Positions 18,709 through 29,215 of a DNA stretch of 46,537 nucleotides are shown one piece after another. Under the pieces are notes generated by a model that did not search any database, was not told the origin of the DNA, and saw only the letters and a program-made list of their open reading frames with translations. The DNA is from Chara braunii (lineage: Eukaryota > Streptophyta > Charophyceae > Charales > Characeae). The stretch covers positions 768,256 through 814,792 of the forward strand of contig BFEA01000336.1 of the NCBI GenBank assembly GCA_003427395.1, given 5' to 3'. Numbering within the stretch: position 1 is the stretch's first letter; every line of letters begins with the position of its first letter. The position numbers and the translations under genes were made by a program.

Positions 18709-19852
18709 ACAAGTTAATGGGAGATGCCATCAAGCCTGTTGGTCCCAGAATTAAGACTTCGACCAATGGAAATGGACCATCGAATCCGCCGTCTTCTCCA
18801 TCTAACTCCTCTCATTCGTCTCCTTCTTCAAAGTCTCCTTCTTCGACAACTCCGTACAAGACAATTGCAGAACCGGAGAAGCCAAAGAAGAAAGAAAGAG
18901 TGAAGATGAAGTTGCTTTTACGTTCAGTAATAAGAAAGATGAAAGTCTGCCGTTATGGATTGCCAAAATCCAAACTTACAAGTTAGCGCTCCGGTTGAGC
19001 CAGAGTCCCAAGTGGCGTTCACCACCTCTTGCATGGGAGGTGAGGCCAAGCAATGGGTGTTAGACGAGGCTAACGCCGCGGGGTTTGACAACATCGCTGA
19101 GTGGGCCAAGACATTGACGCTGAAACAGTTCTTGGTCAAGATCAAGGACCGTTTTCTCGATAAGACAACGACCGATAAGGCGTTTGACCTATTAACGTCG
19201 ATTGGTCAAAAGCATTAGACGTCGGTCGAGGCTTTGTCCCGCGAAGTCGACGGATTGCTGCAGGTTCCAAGATTGAACCTGCAAGACAGCCAAGTGTTGT
19301 ATATTTACTCCTGCGCGTTGCCTGAGCCCATCCAGGGACACCTGGCTGCCAAAACAAAGTCAGGTAAGTATAACTATAGGCAATTTCGAGACCTCGCTCT
19401 ACAAAAGGAGCAAGACTTCTCAAGTCAAAAACTCCTATGCAGCGGTAGTCAAATCTGGAGGAGGAGGAAAGATGTATAACGGAGGGAAACGAATTCTCTG
19501 GCGACAAAAGCGCCAGGACCATATCCTCGTTGTCTTCAATGATGACACGGTGGAAAAGTGGCCCAGGGAAGATGGAAATGAGAAGGATAGCAACAATGAC
19601 TCTGGGAAGGGGGAAGTCATTGTTGTTGTGGCCACCAAGGGAGGGCCACCCAGAAATTCAATAAGGAAGAGACCGCGCTCGCTCCCAGTGCATCCTGGCA
19701 TTGCCGAAGGAAAGCCTTGGTTAAAGATGGGGTTGACTCGTGAGACTTGGCAGGAGCGCATGGATTATGCGCAATGTCTTAAATGCGGCACTTCGGGATA
19801 TGTGATAGCATTCTGCTCATTGATTCGAAATCCAAAAGCGAGCGGCCAGTAG
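18705..19852 (+). pseudogene. gag capsid and zinc-knuckle region of gypsy element 2
   Basis: A Ser/Pro-rich linker (18760-18860) is followed by a frame change near 18925. Then come LRSVIRKMKV and VAFTTSCMGGEAKQWVLDEA, FDNIAEWAKTLTLKQFLVKI and KDRFLDKTTTDKAFDLLTSI, the retrotransposon gag capsid pattern. A stop at 19216 interrupts SVEALSREVDGLLQVPRLNL. A zinc knuckle at 19775-19816 reads CLKCGTSGYVIAFC: the usual His is Tyr, so zinc binding is probably lost. The protein would package element RNA into particles. Broken by at least two frame changes and one stop. Confidence 0.8.
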
Positions 19853-20059
19853 AAGTAACATCTGCTCCTATTGAGACAAAGGGTAAGGACGAACAGACAT
19901 GTAAGGCGCCTACGAACCCTTCCTACCCTTCTTCTCATATGGCAGAGGATGATTCTTCCTTAGCCCATCATCCAGACCGCCCTGACATTATCTTATGTTT
20001 TGTCTCTCTGGACGACTCCCTTGATGAGCTAGGTAATGAATTGCTTACGTAGCTCATGG

Positions 20060-20480
20060 GCTCGAAAAGCAAAGTCTAAGGGAAAATAATTGTTCGCAGA
20101 CGTTGAAATTGCACCATCACGAGTAGGTGCGTTGTTGGACCCCAGATCGACGAGGTCCTACATATCCGAGAAGCATTCCGCAAGTTTCATCTCAGAATGA
20201 AGGTAAAAGACTTGTCTCGACCAATCACGTCTATGTTAGCGGACAAGAGTATGATCACTGTCTCCCAGTATGTTGATCGTATTGAGTGTCAGTTTAGAAC
20301 TAGAGAAGGAGAGAAAATTATGCATGAGTTATCATTCCTTGTTGAATAGAATTTGCCTTTTGATCTCATTTCCGGTATGGACTGGCACGAGGAAGTCAAG
20401 CCGAACATTGATTTCAAAGGTAAGGTTGTGCAACTTAAGGATGCACAATATGAAATGAAACCTATCAAGTTATATCATAA
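20060..20480 (+). pseudogene. Protease remnant of gypsy element 2
   Basis: ALLDPRSTRSYISEKH (about 20130-20180) aligns with LLDSGATxSYIS of retropepsins; the D-S-G triad here is D-P-R, so it is inactive. NLPFDLISGMDWHEEVKPN (about 20350-20405) is the second conserved strand (FDxxLGMDWL), with Leu changed to Ser. The two blocks are separated by stops near 20090 and 20347. In an intact element this domain cleaves Gag-Pol. The spacing to gag and RT fits the usual gypsy order. Confidence 0.75.
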
Positions 20481-20612
20481 GTTTGGCTTTAACTCTAGTT
20501 TGTCTTTCTGTTGTATTGAGTTATCCATCTTTTCGTTCAATGGTTTCAAAGAAGAGGTTGGAACAGGAAGTTATGAAGGTGCTGGTAAAGAAAGTCAGTG
20601 AGTCGCCTTCTT

Positions 20613-20778
20613 CCTGCCCTCCAACTATTGAAAGACTTCTCTCTGAGTTCAAGGATCTGCAGACTGAACCTTCCGAAGTCACGGAACGTGCTATTCCTGC
20701 CCTCCAACTATTGAAAGGCTTCTCTCTGAGTTCAAGGATCTGCAGACTGAACCTTCCGGAGTCACGGAACGTGCTATT
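20613..20778. repeat. 83-bp exact-spacing tandem duplication
   Basis: CCTGCCCTCCAACTATTGAA starts at 20613 and again at 20696. The two 83-base units differ at only a few positions (GAAAGACTTC against GAAAGGCTTC; TTCCGAAGTC against TTCCGGAGTC). The duplication lies in the protease-RT linker and shifts the frame, because 83 is not a multiple of three. Confidence 0.95.
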
Positions 20779-20879
20779 AAGCACACCATTGAAATCATTC
20801 CAGGTAGTAAGATTCCCAAGGCCCCTATCTACCAAATGTCTCCCACGAAACTTGAGGAATTTAAGAAACAACTGCAGGA

Positions 20880-21496
20880 CCTTACTGACAAGGATGGATT
20901 CGCCCTAGTTCATCTCCCTATGGTGCACCTGTCTTGTTTGTACCCAAAAAGGAAGGTGAATTGCGTCTATGCATTGACTATCGAGGGTTGAATGTCGTCA
21001 CTGTCAAAAACGCCGAACCGCTTCCTCGCATTGACGACTTACTTGATCAACCGCAGGGTTGTAAGTATTTTAGAAAGATTGATCTAAAGTCTGGGTACCA
21101 TCAAATCGAAGTGGAACCTGCGATTCAACATAAGACTGCGTTCCGAACAAGATATGGCCATTACGAATTTTTGGTAATACTTTTCGGATTAACAAATGTC
21201 CCTGCAACGTTCCAACGATCAATGAATGAATTGTTTCGTCAATTGTTGGATCAGTTCGTTATTGTCTATCTTAATGATATTCTCGTATATAATATAATGT
21301 ATTGTTAGAGAAGTTGCGAGAAGGCAACTTTAAGATAAATCCAAAGAAGTCTGAGTTCGCTAAGTCCGAAGTCTTATACTTAGGACATATAGTGAACGAA
21401 GAAGGACTCGGACCAGAACTACGATTTTTCCTTGGTTTGGCAAGCTACTATAGAAAGTTTGTCATGAACTTCTCATTGATTGCCGCACCAATGTAA
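20880..21496 (+). pseudogene. Reverse transcriptase of gypsy element 2 (YLND mutant)
   Basis: [54 protein letters not shown] and [18 protein letters not shown] give the RT palm. The catalytic box at 21267-21278 is YLND: one metal-binding Asp of YxDD is Asn, which should abolish polymerase activity. Soon after, the frame breaks (IMYC, stop), and [20 protein letters not shown] and VLYLGHIVNEEGL follow in another frame. The normal stretch between this and FLGLASYYRKFV is shortened by roughly 20-25 residues, indicating a deletion near 21415. A stop at 21494 ends it. Confidence 0.92.
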
Positions 21497-21589
21497 AGAT
21501 TGTTAAAGAAAGAAACTATCTCGTTGTGGGACAAGAATTGTGAGTCTTCCTTTAAGAAGACAAGTATGCTCGACTCACTATCCTATTCT

Positions 21590-21974
21590 GGAAATTATTG
21601 ATCCATCACTTCCCTTCATTCTCACTACTGATGCAAGTCAGTAATGAATTGGCAAAGTCCTTCAACAGAACAACGGCAATGGTTATAGACCAATTGAGTT
21701 TATGTCTACATGATTGTCATCGAAAAAAGTTGCCACCTCCACTTATGAAAGGAAATTGTATGCCTCAGTCTGTGTGCTGGACACATGGAAACACTACTTG
21801 TTAGGGAGGCATTTCACTTTGTACTCATACCACTCGGCGCTAATGTGGATAAAGGCACACCCTAGACTCTCTGATAAGTTAGTACGATGGTCTGCTTTCA
21901 TTGATACTTTTGATTTTGAGTTGAAAACAATCAAAGGTAAGTCTAATGTGGTTGCAGATGCGTTGTCTAGATGA
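21590..21974 (+). pseudogene. RNase H remnant of gypsy element 2
   Basis: ILTTDAS-like residues near 21620 are followed in another frame by KKVATSTYERKLYA, WKHYLLGRHFTLYSYHSALM, LVRWSAFIDTFDFELKTIKG and VVADALSR. These are the RNase H and post-RNase H motifs (E at the ER of YERKLYA, D in ADALSR). A TGA at 21972-21974 follows SR, and the next frame (SYLDIGNDLKDKI) continues in phase. RNase H would remove RNA template during cDNA synthesis. The frame changes between 21600 and 21714 and the stop make it inactive. Confidence 0.85.
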
Positions 21975-22004
21975 TGTGATTTCTTTGGTGCTGTTGTTTC
22001 TTAT

Positions 22005-23087
22005 TTGGATATTGGGAATGATTTAAAAGATAAAATTCGTCAAGGATATGCTATTAACCCTATCTGGAAACTTATCATGGATGTCCTTGCGAAAAACCCA
22101 ACTTTACTTCCAAACTATAGAGTAACTGATGGTTTGGTTTTCTTGTTAGACCAAACGGGACAGAGATTGTGTATTCATCACAAAGAAGAACTTAAAAATT
22201 CGTTGATTGGGGAATGTCACGACACTGAAGGACATTTTGGTTTCAAGAAAACGTACACTGAGGTTAGAGAACATTTCGAGTGGAAGGGATTGAAGGAAGA
22301 CGTACTAACTTATGTTCGTACATGTCTGGTGTGTTAGAGAAACAAACCTTCACACGAGAATCCACTTGGTCTTCTGAAACCATTACCTATTCCTAGCGAA
22401 CCAGGTGAATCTATCTCAATTGATTTTATGAGCCTCACCAAAAGTCGGAACGGCAATAGTCAAGTAATGGTTATTGTGGATCATTTCTCTAAATATGCCA
22501 TATTTATTCCCTTACCCGCGGAAGCTCGAACATAACTTGTCATACAAAAGTTTCAGATGCGATGGGTGACCAAGTATGGTTTTCCTCTCTCTATTGTATC
22601 TGATCGTAATGCCAGGTTCACAAGCATGTCATGGCAAAAGCTCATGGAAGCATACGGTACACGATTGACCATGTCGTCGGGGCGACACCCTGAAACGAAC
22701 GGACAAAGTGAACAGATGAACCGTTTGTGTCAACAGCTTTTGCGTATGTATGTAAGACCCGATCAGATTGATTGGGACGAGAACTTACCCAAGATAGCAA
22801 GTGTATACAACAGTAGTGTTCATACCGCTACAGGGCACACGCCTAATGCACTATACAAGGGGTGGAAACCTAAGCGTCTCATTGATGTGTTAACACGGGA
22901 CCAGTTTCTTAGATTACCTCCACGGATCCGGAATTATGCATTATTGTTTCAAGAAGACATTAAGAAAGTAAAGAACAATTTGAAGAAAGCTCGGGACCAG
23001 ATGATTGAACAAGCTAACAAGCATCGCCGACCATCCACATTCAAGGAAGGTTATCTAGTCTGGGTCAAGTCCAAAGAGTTTTCGTAG
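22005..23087 (+). pseudogene. Integrase of gypsy element 2
   Basis: The zinc finger is seen as ECHDTEGHFGFKKTY and CLVC, followed by a stop at 22336. The core then reads PGESISIDFMSLT (first Asp), VIVDHFSKYAIFIPLPAEA, a stop near 22534, FPLSIVSDRNARFTSMSW (second Asp) and GRHPETNGQSEQMNRLCQQL (Glu), so all DDE residues are present. The end includes VYNSSVHTATGHTPNALYKG and HRRPSTFKEGYLVWVKSK. The 176-residue frame 22557-23087 is the best preserved. It would join cDNA to chromosomal DNA. At least three stops interrupt it. Confidence 0.92.
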
Positions 23088-23096
23088 GAAGAAGAT

Positions 23097-23417
23097 GTGT
23101 CTCCGAAAATTCTGCCTGTCTATTTTGGACCCTGGGAAGTTCTCAAAGTAATTGGGGATGCAGAGGGACCGTCTTATCGTAGTGATATTCCCCCTCACCT
23201 TAAAACGTATCTTGTTTTTTATGCGTCGAAATTGTTACCCTATGTAAAAGGAAATGAGTTCCCAAACAGACCATCTATGATTCCGCCATCCATGGAAGGC
23301 AAGTATGAAGTAGACAAAATCATAGACCATGGTTACTTCTCTACAGGTGGACGTGGACGACCCCAGAAGCAGTTCAAGGTACGTTTCAAATATGAGGCAC
23401 CATTTGAGGACAGATGA
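23097..23417 (+). pseudogene. Integrase C-terminus with chromodomain-like end
   Basis: After a stop at 23085, the phase continues with PVYFGPWEVLKVIGDAEGPS and YLVFYASKLLPYVK, the SH3-like end of gypsy integrases (the usual KLGPRYxGPF... module). EGKYEVDKIIDHGYFSTGGR and KQFKVRFKYEAPFEDR then resemble a chromodomain (YEVEKIL...R....YLVKWxGY). Aromatic-cage residues cannot be verified by eye. A chromodomain would place the element among the chromoviruses, which use it to target heterochromatin. The frame ends with TGA at 23415-23417. Confidence 0.75.
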
Positions 23418-23527
23418 TTTAGTAAACGAGAATTACTTTGAACTGCTCCTGATATTGTATCTGCATATGAACGTGGGTTAAAGTCTAATTATTTACGCGA
23501 TGGAACTCGAAATTGGGTCGGCAGGAA

Positions 23528-24487
23528 TGTAGTAACCCATTTTCTGCAGAAGTCTGGGCCTCGAACGGAGCCCAGACTACACAGGCCAAATTCGGCCTGT
23601 GCCAGGCAATGCAACCACGCACTACCCTGGAAAGTCAAAAGTCTAAGTCAACCGTCAAAGGTACCACGTCCAGGCCCTTGGTTGGATACACTAACTTGTG
23701 CGCACTTACGCAAACATCATTAAGGCCACAAGGAGTTCGGTTTCAAGACCTATCTGGGTCGTCATTTGCTTTGAGATCTCGACGACCGAGGGAAGCTGCA
23801 ACTGGGGTCCTGACCCTGCATCAATGCTACATAAGCCTCGACCTCTTGGCTTGGAGAACATTTTGTCTTGCGTCAATGCTGACTTAACGCGTTGACTACG
23901 ACGCTAGCGCGACATTGGCTGGACGCTGGCTCTACGCTGGCACTTGGACGACCACGGCAACGCGCTGCTGGCTCGGCATGGTGGATGGCTGGCAATTGTC
24001 TTCTGGGCATGTTGACGTGGCAACTGCCTCGCACCGACGCTAACGTGGCCACTGCCATGTATACTGTTGCTGACGTGGCGAGGCTACGTGACTGGTATTG
24101 CTGTTCTGATTCATCATCACTCGGGAGGAGATCATCACTGTGGGGCGATCGTAGATACGTACCTGGTTATTTCGACGTCGACATTGCTCCAACTCGCTGA
24201 AGAGGACTGATTGACGTGCCACGTGGCACATTGAGATAAAACTTTAAATTTGTGTTCGAACTATTGATTATTGAGGCGGCGAGCGAGGAGGGAGCCCGAA
24301 GCAAAAGTGGGCATTATCTTCTTCTCCATTCTAAGTCTATTCTCCCTCCTCTTTTTTTCATTTGTGTATGTTTCCCCCATCTCATTCTATCTGGACACGA
24401 TTATGATTATTGACAATCATCAGCAGGTTGATACCTATATGGGGTTTCCATTGTTGACAAGTGTTTTCACAATCTGGGTTCATTGCA
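23528..24487 (+). repeat. 3' LTR of gypsy element 2
   Basis: It begins TGTAGTAACCC and ends ...GTTCATTGCA, the usual TG...CA termini, for 960 bases. The last about 790 bases match the 5' LTR. It is preceded by GGGTCGGCAGGAA, a weak polypurine tract. It contains TGACGTGGCA at 24013 and TGACGTGCCACGTGGCAC near 24210. No target-site duplication could be tested because the left end is missing. Confidence 0.8.
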
Positions 24488-24895
24488 ATATTTAAGGAGT
24501 TTACCCCAGAGGTGTCGTCCTGGGAGAGCACACCGTCCATCCGTATTCAGTGTTGTATCAATTTATGAGAGTTTGTCCTCGTTCTTACTCTCGTCACTAT
24601 CGGCACCCGTGAGCCACCCGTCATACTCCAATCTTGTCTCCACTGCAACCAGCACTTTAACTGCATGGTTCTTCGTAATGTACTTAACCTTCTTCAACTT
24701 ACACGGTTGTTTTAGCTCCGAGACACTCTTGGCATTCAAACTCTCCTCAGATCCAAGACAAAGTCCATCACCCCTTCCTTGGAGCAGGACTCTACAACTC
24801 CCTTCTCTCCCACGTACTCAACCGCAGCTTATTTCCCTTTCCTCAAGACCATTGTACATCTTTTTGTGACTGGTGGAGCTTCACACTTATCTGTG
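24488..24895. other. Gene-free or unrecognised stretch
   Basis: Pyrimidine-rich on the plus strand. It may be the 3' part of the minus-strand zinc-knuckle ORF region, but all frames are interrupted and no motif was recognised. Confidence 0.4.
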
Positions 24896-25565
24896 TCACC
24901 TAACCCCCGCCCATAGCCATCTAAGTTGTCTCCTCTTCGGGTTCGGGTATAGCCCAGCTCCCACCCTCCTTGGTTCCTCGACGTCAGCACGTTCTAGAAA
25001 CCGCCACAAACTGTCACATAGTCTTGCATTTCTCTCCTCATATGTTATCAGCATTGCATTCACGTGGTCTTTGATCTTTCCTTCCAAAGTTGTCAACTAC
25101 TTGTTGAACGCTTGTCTTGTCGTTGCTTGAATGATAACTTGCATACATCGTCTTTCTGCTTCCTCCCTTTGCTAAGCTTACTCCACTATCTGTTTCTCTT
25201 CTTCAAGCATCTTCCTCTCTTGCTCAACTTTCCTCCTCTCTTCAGCCTCCTGTCACTGGCTATCGACAAAACAGCAGTAGCTTGTCCATCCTCTCGTCTC
25301 CTACATTTACTCTCGGCTGGTAGCTAGCTCCCTGTCCATAACCTCTCAGGCCATAGTTGTCCCGCCCCTGGCCTTGCCACTGCCTCCCATTATTCTTATT
25401 CGGCCAATCGCGCGCAAAATGTCCATATTCACCACAAGTGTAACACTCCCGCTCCCTGATCCGACACATGGAGGGGGTGGGGGTGGGAGGGGAGGAGGGG
25501 GTGCGGGTGGAAGGGAAGGAGGGGGTGGGGGTGGAAGGGGAGGGGGAGGGGGAGGGGGAACACAA
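24896..25565 (-). pseudogene. CCHC zinc-knuckle ORF remnant
   Basis: The minus frame 25260-25565 has a Pro/Ser/Thr-repeat start, then RECYTCGEYGHFARDWPNKN (knuckle 25404-25445), then a Gly/Gln-rich tail and a stop. The knuckle C-x2-C-x4-H-x4-C has its last Cys replaced by Trp, so zinc binding is doubtful. Further on come charged helical residues (EERRKVEQERKMLEEEKQIV) and the frame 24896-25096 (LEGKIKDHVNAMLITYEERN). A zinc knuckle at the N-terminus followed by a coiled coil is an arrangement I associate with retroelement-derived ORFs in charophyte genomes; that link is from memory. Broken by several stops. Confidence 0.6.
25469..25560. repeat. G-rich minisatellite with G-quadruplex potential
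   Basis: About 90 bases of GGGGGTGG, GGAGGGGG and GGAAGGGG repeats on the plus strand give many G3+ runs separated by one to four bases, so G-quadruplexes are likely. On the minus strand it encodes the Pro/Ser/Thr repeat at the start of the zinc-knuckle ORF. Confidence 0.85.
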
Positions 25566-25639
25566 GCTGGGGTGTGGACTGGCGTGGTATAACTAGAAGG
25601 ATACGGGGTTGTCTGTGGAGGGTACACGGCTGCAGCGGG

Positions 25640-27760
25640 TTTGCAGCTAACTTGCAGCTAACTGTCAAGCCTAGTTCAAGCGTTCCGCACAGGACCTTGT
25701 TACATGCCTCGTTCTGCAGTAACGGGAGTGTGCTGTTCCGTACTGTACGACTCTCTACCAGGCGCACAACCAACCAGATTGGTAAGAGGACTCGCAACAA
25801 CCCATCACTCTCCACAAGATTACCGTTATCCCATATTGTCGGAGACAATATTCTACTGCACCTTGCACCTATTCCCCACATTGTGCAGTTACAATTGAAC
25901 GTGATAGCAGCACGCGAGGAATCAGTTCAGAGTTCACCACAAACTCTATTTCCTCTTCTCAGTCGTACTCTTACAGCACGTCGTCTGCGATCTCAAGCAC
26001 AAATCCCGTCTTCACTAGCACTGAAGTCAGGCACCCTCGATCGCTCTAGCTCTAATTTTCACCTCCAAGCATATTCCGCTCGTCAAAATTCTCAAACAGG
26101 GCGTCATTTACCCCTTCCAATCTTTGTTTCTCCCTCTTATGCTTCCATACTCTCACCTACTACTACACCATACACCTATCCTCCATCGTGCAAATACAAC
26201 TGAACATGGCGGTCGCACGTGAAGAATTAGTTCGGATCTCACAAGTCTTTGGGATTCGCATATAGTATCACAACTGCATATCAGTTTATACTTCTCGCAC
26301 ATGCTCTGCCCGTCGCACCTCACACCTCCTTAAACAGATCGGCATAACCACACCAGTCTCTGGGATTCACATATATTATCACATCTGCATATCCGTTTAT
26401 GCTTCTCTCATATGCTCTGCTCGACATACCTCACGCTTCTTCGAACAGAACTTGGCAAGTTGGACTCTATTCACACCACCAGGCCCTCGTTTCTTCGCCC
26501 TGCAGTCTTCACCTTCTCAACCGCTCTACCACACACTATACATGGCTCATCAGCACCTGCACACTCGGCATTCCACACGCTGCTTCAACAGATCTTGGCA
26601 AGCCAAACTCCGTTCACTCCTTCAAGCCCTCGTTTCTTCGCCCTGCAGTCTTCAACTTCTCAACCGCTCTACCACTCACAGGACATGGCTCATCAGCACC
26701 CGCCCAAAAGACAGGCAAACACGTCCACTTTAACTTTGTTTCCCTTTCTCAGTCGTACTCCTACAGCTCCGCGGCTATGTTCACGAAACTCCACACGACA
26801 AACACCCCGCCTGTTTAAACCGAACGCGACTAATCTCGTTCCTTCGTCTTCACGCGACCCGTCTTCACCAGCACTGAAGTCAAGCAACATTGTTCACTCT
26901 GATTCTGTTTTTCACCTCACGTGTATTCTGTTTATCAAACTTCTCATCGCGGTCACTATTGTAACACACTGGCCACCGTTTACACCTTCCAAACACCATC
27001 CCTCCCTTCAACCTTCCATCCTTGCACCTACTTTCTCTCTCCTATAGACTTGTCACGTCTTCTCCAGCTACCTTCGTCATACTCATCATCGCATTTCATT
27101 AACACACCATACCCACCCCGATGCCTGACTCATAGCATGGCGCTTTGCCATACAAGTGCGTTGTCAAACATTGCAAGTGTTGCTAGCCTACTACACTTGG
27201 TGCATGTGCCTCACCGTGAGTATAACACAACCAGAACCAGATCTGGGCTACACTCGTAACCGTACGCCCTAGCCCAACTCACGTCTTGTTTACACTTCTC
27301 ACGTATACCCTGCACATCCTTCCCCTCACACTTACAGATCATAGTGAACTGGACGTCATTCTAAACTTCTTGTTTTCATTTCTTCACTTCCTAGTTTTCA
27401 ACGCTTCCCCACTTTATCACTCACACAGTCTTCACGATCTTTTCCAGTACTGTAATCAAGCAATCACATATTCTCACAACTCATCTCCTTCTCACTCTTC
27501 AACATTCCAAGCCTACTTACTGAACTTGTCACACCCAGTTATACCAACCTTCGATACCTCTTATGCTATCTCTCAACCTCCCATACTCCTCTTGCTCTCT
27601 CCTTCACTTGCCACTCACCTCGCCTACATCACTTATCTCCACAATCACTTCCTCTCACTCCCTCTTACCTTTCCAGACACACCTTTCGACTCGTTCACTC
27701 CACAAACCATCACTGCGTAAGCTCGTTGTAGGTCTACCCCCAAGTCGAGTACGACCACTC
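25640..27760. other. Pyrimidine-rich repetitive stretch without a recognised gene
   Basis: Long plus-strand frames here (for example 26412-27047) are Ser/Leu/Thr-rich and lack motifs. Internal repeats include 26451-26710 (143-bp units), the pair near 26240 and 26352 (GGGATTC(A/G)CATAT), and CCCGTCTTCAC(C/T)AGCACTGA at about 26007 and 26862. It looks like an expanded satellite or degenerate transposon. Confidence 0.45.
26451..26710. repeat. 143-bp tandem repeat, nearly two units
   Basis: CTTGGCAAG starts at 26451 and 26594. Both units share CCCTCGTTTCTTCGCCCTGC, CTTCTCAACCGCTCTACCAC and ATGGCTCATCAGCACC. Confidence 0.9.
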
Positions 27761-28725
27761 GTTTGGTTATTGCGCATTCAAGAATTGAAGTAGGGAGGCC
27801 GACTGCTACGCGTCCATGTTCATGGAGTAGGCAAAAACAGCACCTACACGGACTTCCAGGTCAACGCACACATTCCCCGATGCGTTTCGCCTGGTTGCTC
27901 ACCAGGACTTCTCAAGGGGCTACCACACTCCCGCATCCACCATACGGCGCCGCCCAGAGCAGAAGAGGACCATTCAGGCCTTGTCCTCGAAAGATATAGT
28001 ACAGTCTGCCTCCACGTCCACACCCTCACCGCCCGTGCGGCTGTGACTGATTGCCTCACCTTCGACTTGGCTCGCTTGCATCAGACTAGGTGTGCACGTA
28101 CGTGGTTCCCTACTCCGCAACAGCCTCACGTGTGCGCTTACGTTCACTCCAAGTATTCGAAACCCACGTGTACCGGCCAGCTGGTGGGGCTCACGCTGCG
28201 ATGCTGGCTCGCTCAGGGCCGTTTCCTTTTTCCCGTACCTGGCCTGCATTCCTCACAATAATCATGCCTAGTCTGAAAAGGTCGCACACCAGGTGTGCCC
28301 GTCCGTGGTTCCTTACCCCACAACAACCTGACATGCACTCCTACGTTTGCGCCAACGGTCTGCTGGTGGGGCTCACGCTGTGTAGCAGGCTCTATCCAGG
28401 CCTTTCCCTTTTTTTTTCTGTACCTAGCCTGCATTCCACAAAAAATCCATGCCCAGTCTGGAACAGTCGCAGTGAGCCGGTTTCGACTCTACCATCCCCG
28501 GCAATCCCGTATGGCACTCTACACATCTACCGCCTATTGTACATGTGGTACCGTACCGTACCGGCCTATTCTGTTTCCAGCCCCCTTCCCCCTATTCCCT
28601 ATCCTTCGTCATGCTACTAAAAATGAACATTCCGTCCCTCTGTTTTTTCTTTCGTCACACTTCATTTAGTATGGTACAACCCTGCTTCTACCGGTGGCTT
28701 TGGCAAACCCAGCCAAAGCCTTGAA

Positions 28726-28960
28726 GAAGTAGAAGTAGAAGTAGAAGGGGAAGTAAGCGAAGAAGAAGAAGGGGAAGAAGGAGAAGAAGGGTGAGATGAC
28801 AAAGAAGACGAGGATGCTCGCAAAAGATGGACAAGAAGGGGGAGGGGGAGGGGGAGGAGGATGAGAAGATGGAAAAAAGGAAGGGGGAGGAGGAGCGGGA
28901 GAGGGAGAAGGAGAAGGGAAAGGAAGGGGAGGAGAAGGTGGACGAGAATGATGCACGGAC
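28726..28960. repeat. GAA/GGA-rich low-complexity tract
   Basis: Runs of GAAGTAGAAGTAGAAG, GAAGAAGAAGG and GGGGGAGGGGGAGG on the plus strand. It interrupts the Penelope-like copy B, apparently by local expansion. Confidence 0.85.
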
Positions 28961-29203
28961 CAGCCAAGCATACGGCGAAACCATTGCAAGTCTAGTCACA
29001 TCTATAGGGTGTCTACGCTGGCGAGCACGAGTGTAACAAGTCCATCCTCGGGCCAATGTCAAAGGAACATGGCCACGGGAAAGCAAACGGCGGACAAGCA
29101 TCGTTGTCGCAGTTCTGAAATCATGCCAATTGTCACAAATCTGCTCAAACCGCGTAAGCTGGCCGGTGAACACACCTGCAGGCTGATGAGATGGAATGTT
29201 TGA
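28960..29203 (-). pseudogene. C-terminal RT fragment of copy B
   Basis: The minus strand encodes IPSHQPAGVFTGQLTRFEQI, CDNWHDFRTATTMLVRRLLS, RGHVPLTLARGWTCYTRARQ. The order (F.GQ..R...IC....DF......L..R.L.RG....L..A) is the pattern found after the catalytic core in Penelope-like and related reverse transcriptases. It lies inside a 224-residue frame whose remaining part is Ser/Phe/Leu low complexity from a GAA-rich tract. The corresponding stretch could not be aligned confidently in copy A. Truncated and non-functional. Confidence 0.55.
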
Positions 29204-29215
29204 CGTTGCATTAGG

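Larger units (their letters stand above)
15170..24487 (+). mobile_element. Ty3/gypsy chromovirus-like retrotransposon 2
   Basis: LTR copies at 15170-15962 and 23528-24487 flank gag, protease, RT, RNase H, integrase and a C-terminal chromodomain-like segment, all on the plus strand. A tRNA-Met-type primer-binding site follows the left LTR. Stops and frameshifts in every domain, plus the YLND change in RT, show that it is dead. The left LTR lacks about the first 170 bases present in the right LTR, and its truncated edge abuts the Penelope-like element. The leader between the PBS and gag is about 2 kb and looks composite. Confidence 0.85.
27985..29215 (-). mobile_element. Penelope-like retroelement, copy B (5'-truncated)
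   Basis: In minus order: an RT C-terminal fragment (29203-28960), a GAA/GGA low-complexity tract (28960-28726), the block FFKALAGFAKATG (28725-28690) shared with copy A, then two tail units (28690-28262 and 28260-27985) matching 12541-13200. Compared with copy A, the stretch equivalent to 13165-13305 is deleted between tail and coding block. This shared 3' end supports a mobile element. Confidence 0.65.

Noticed and set aside
26412-27047. 211-residue plus ORF
   Set aside because: Compositionally biased and spans 143-bp tandem repeats; no recognised family.
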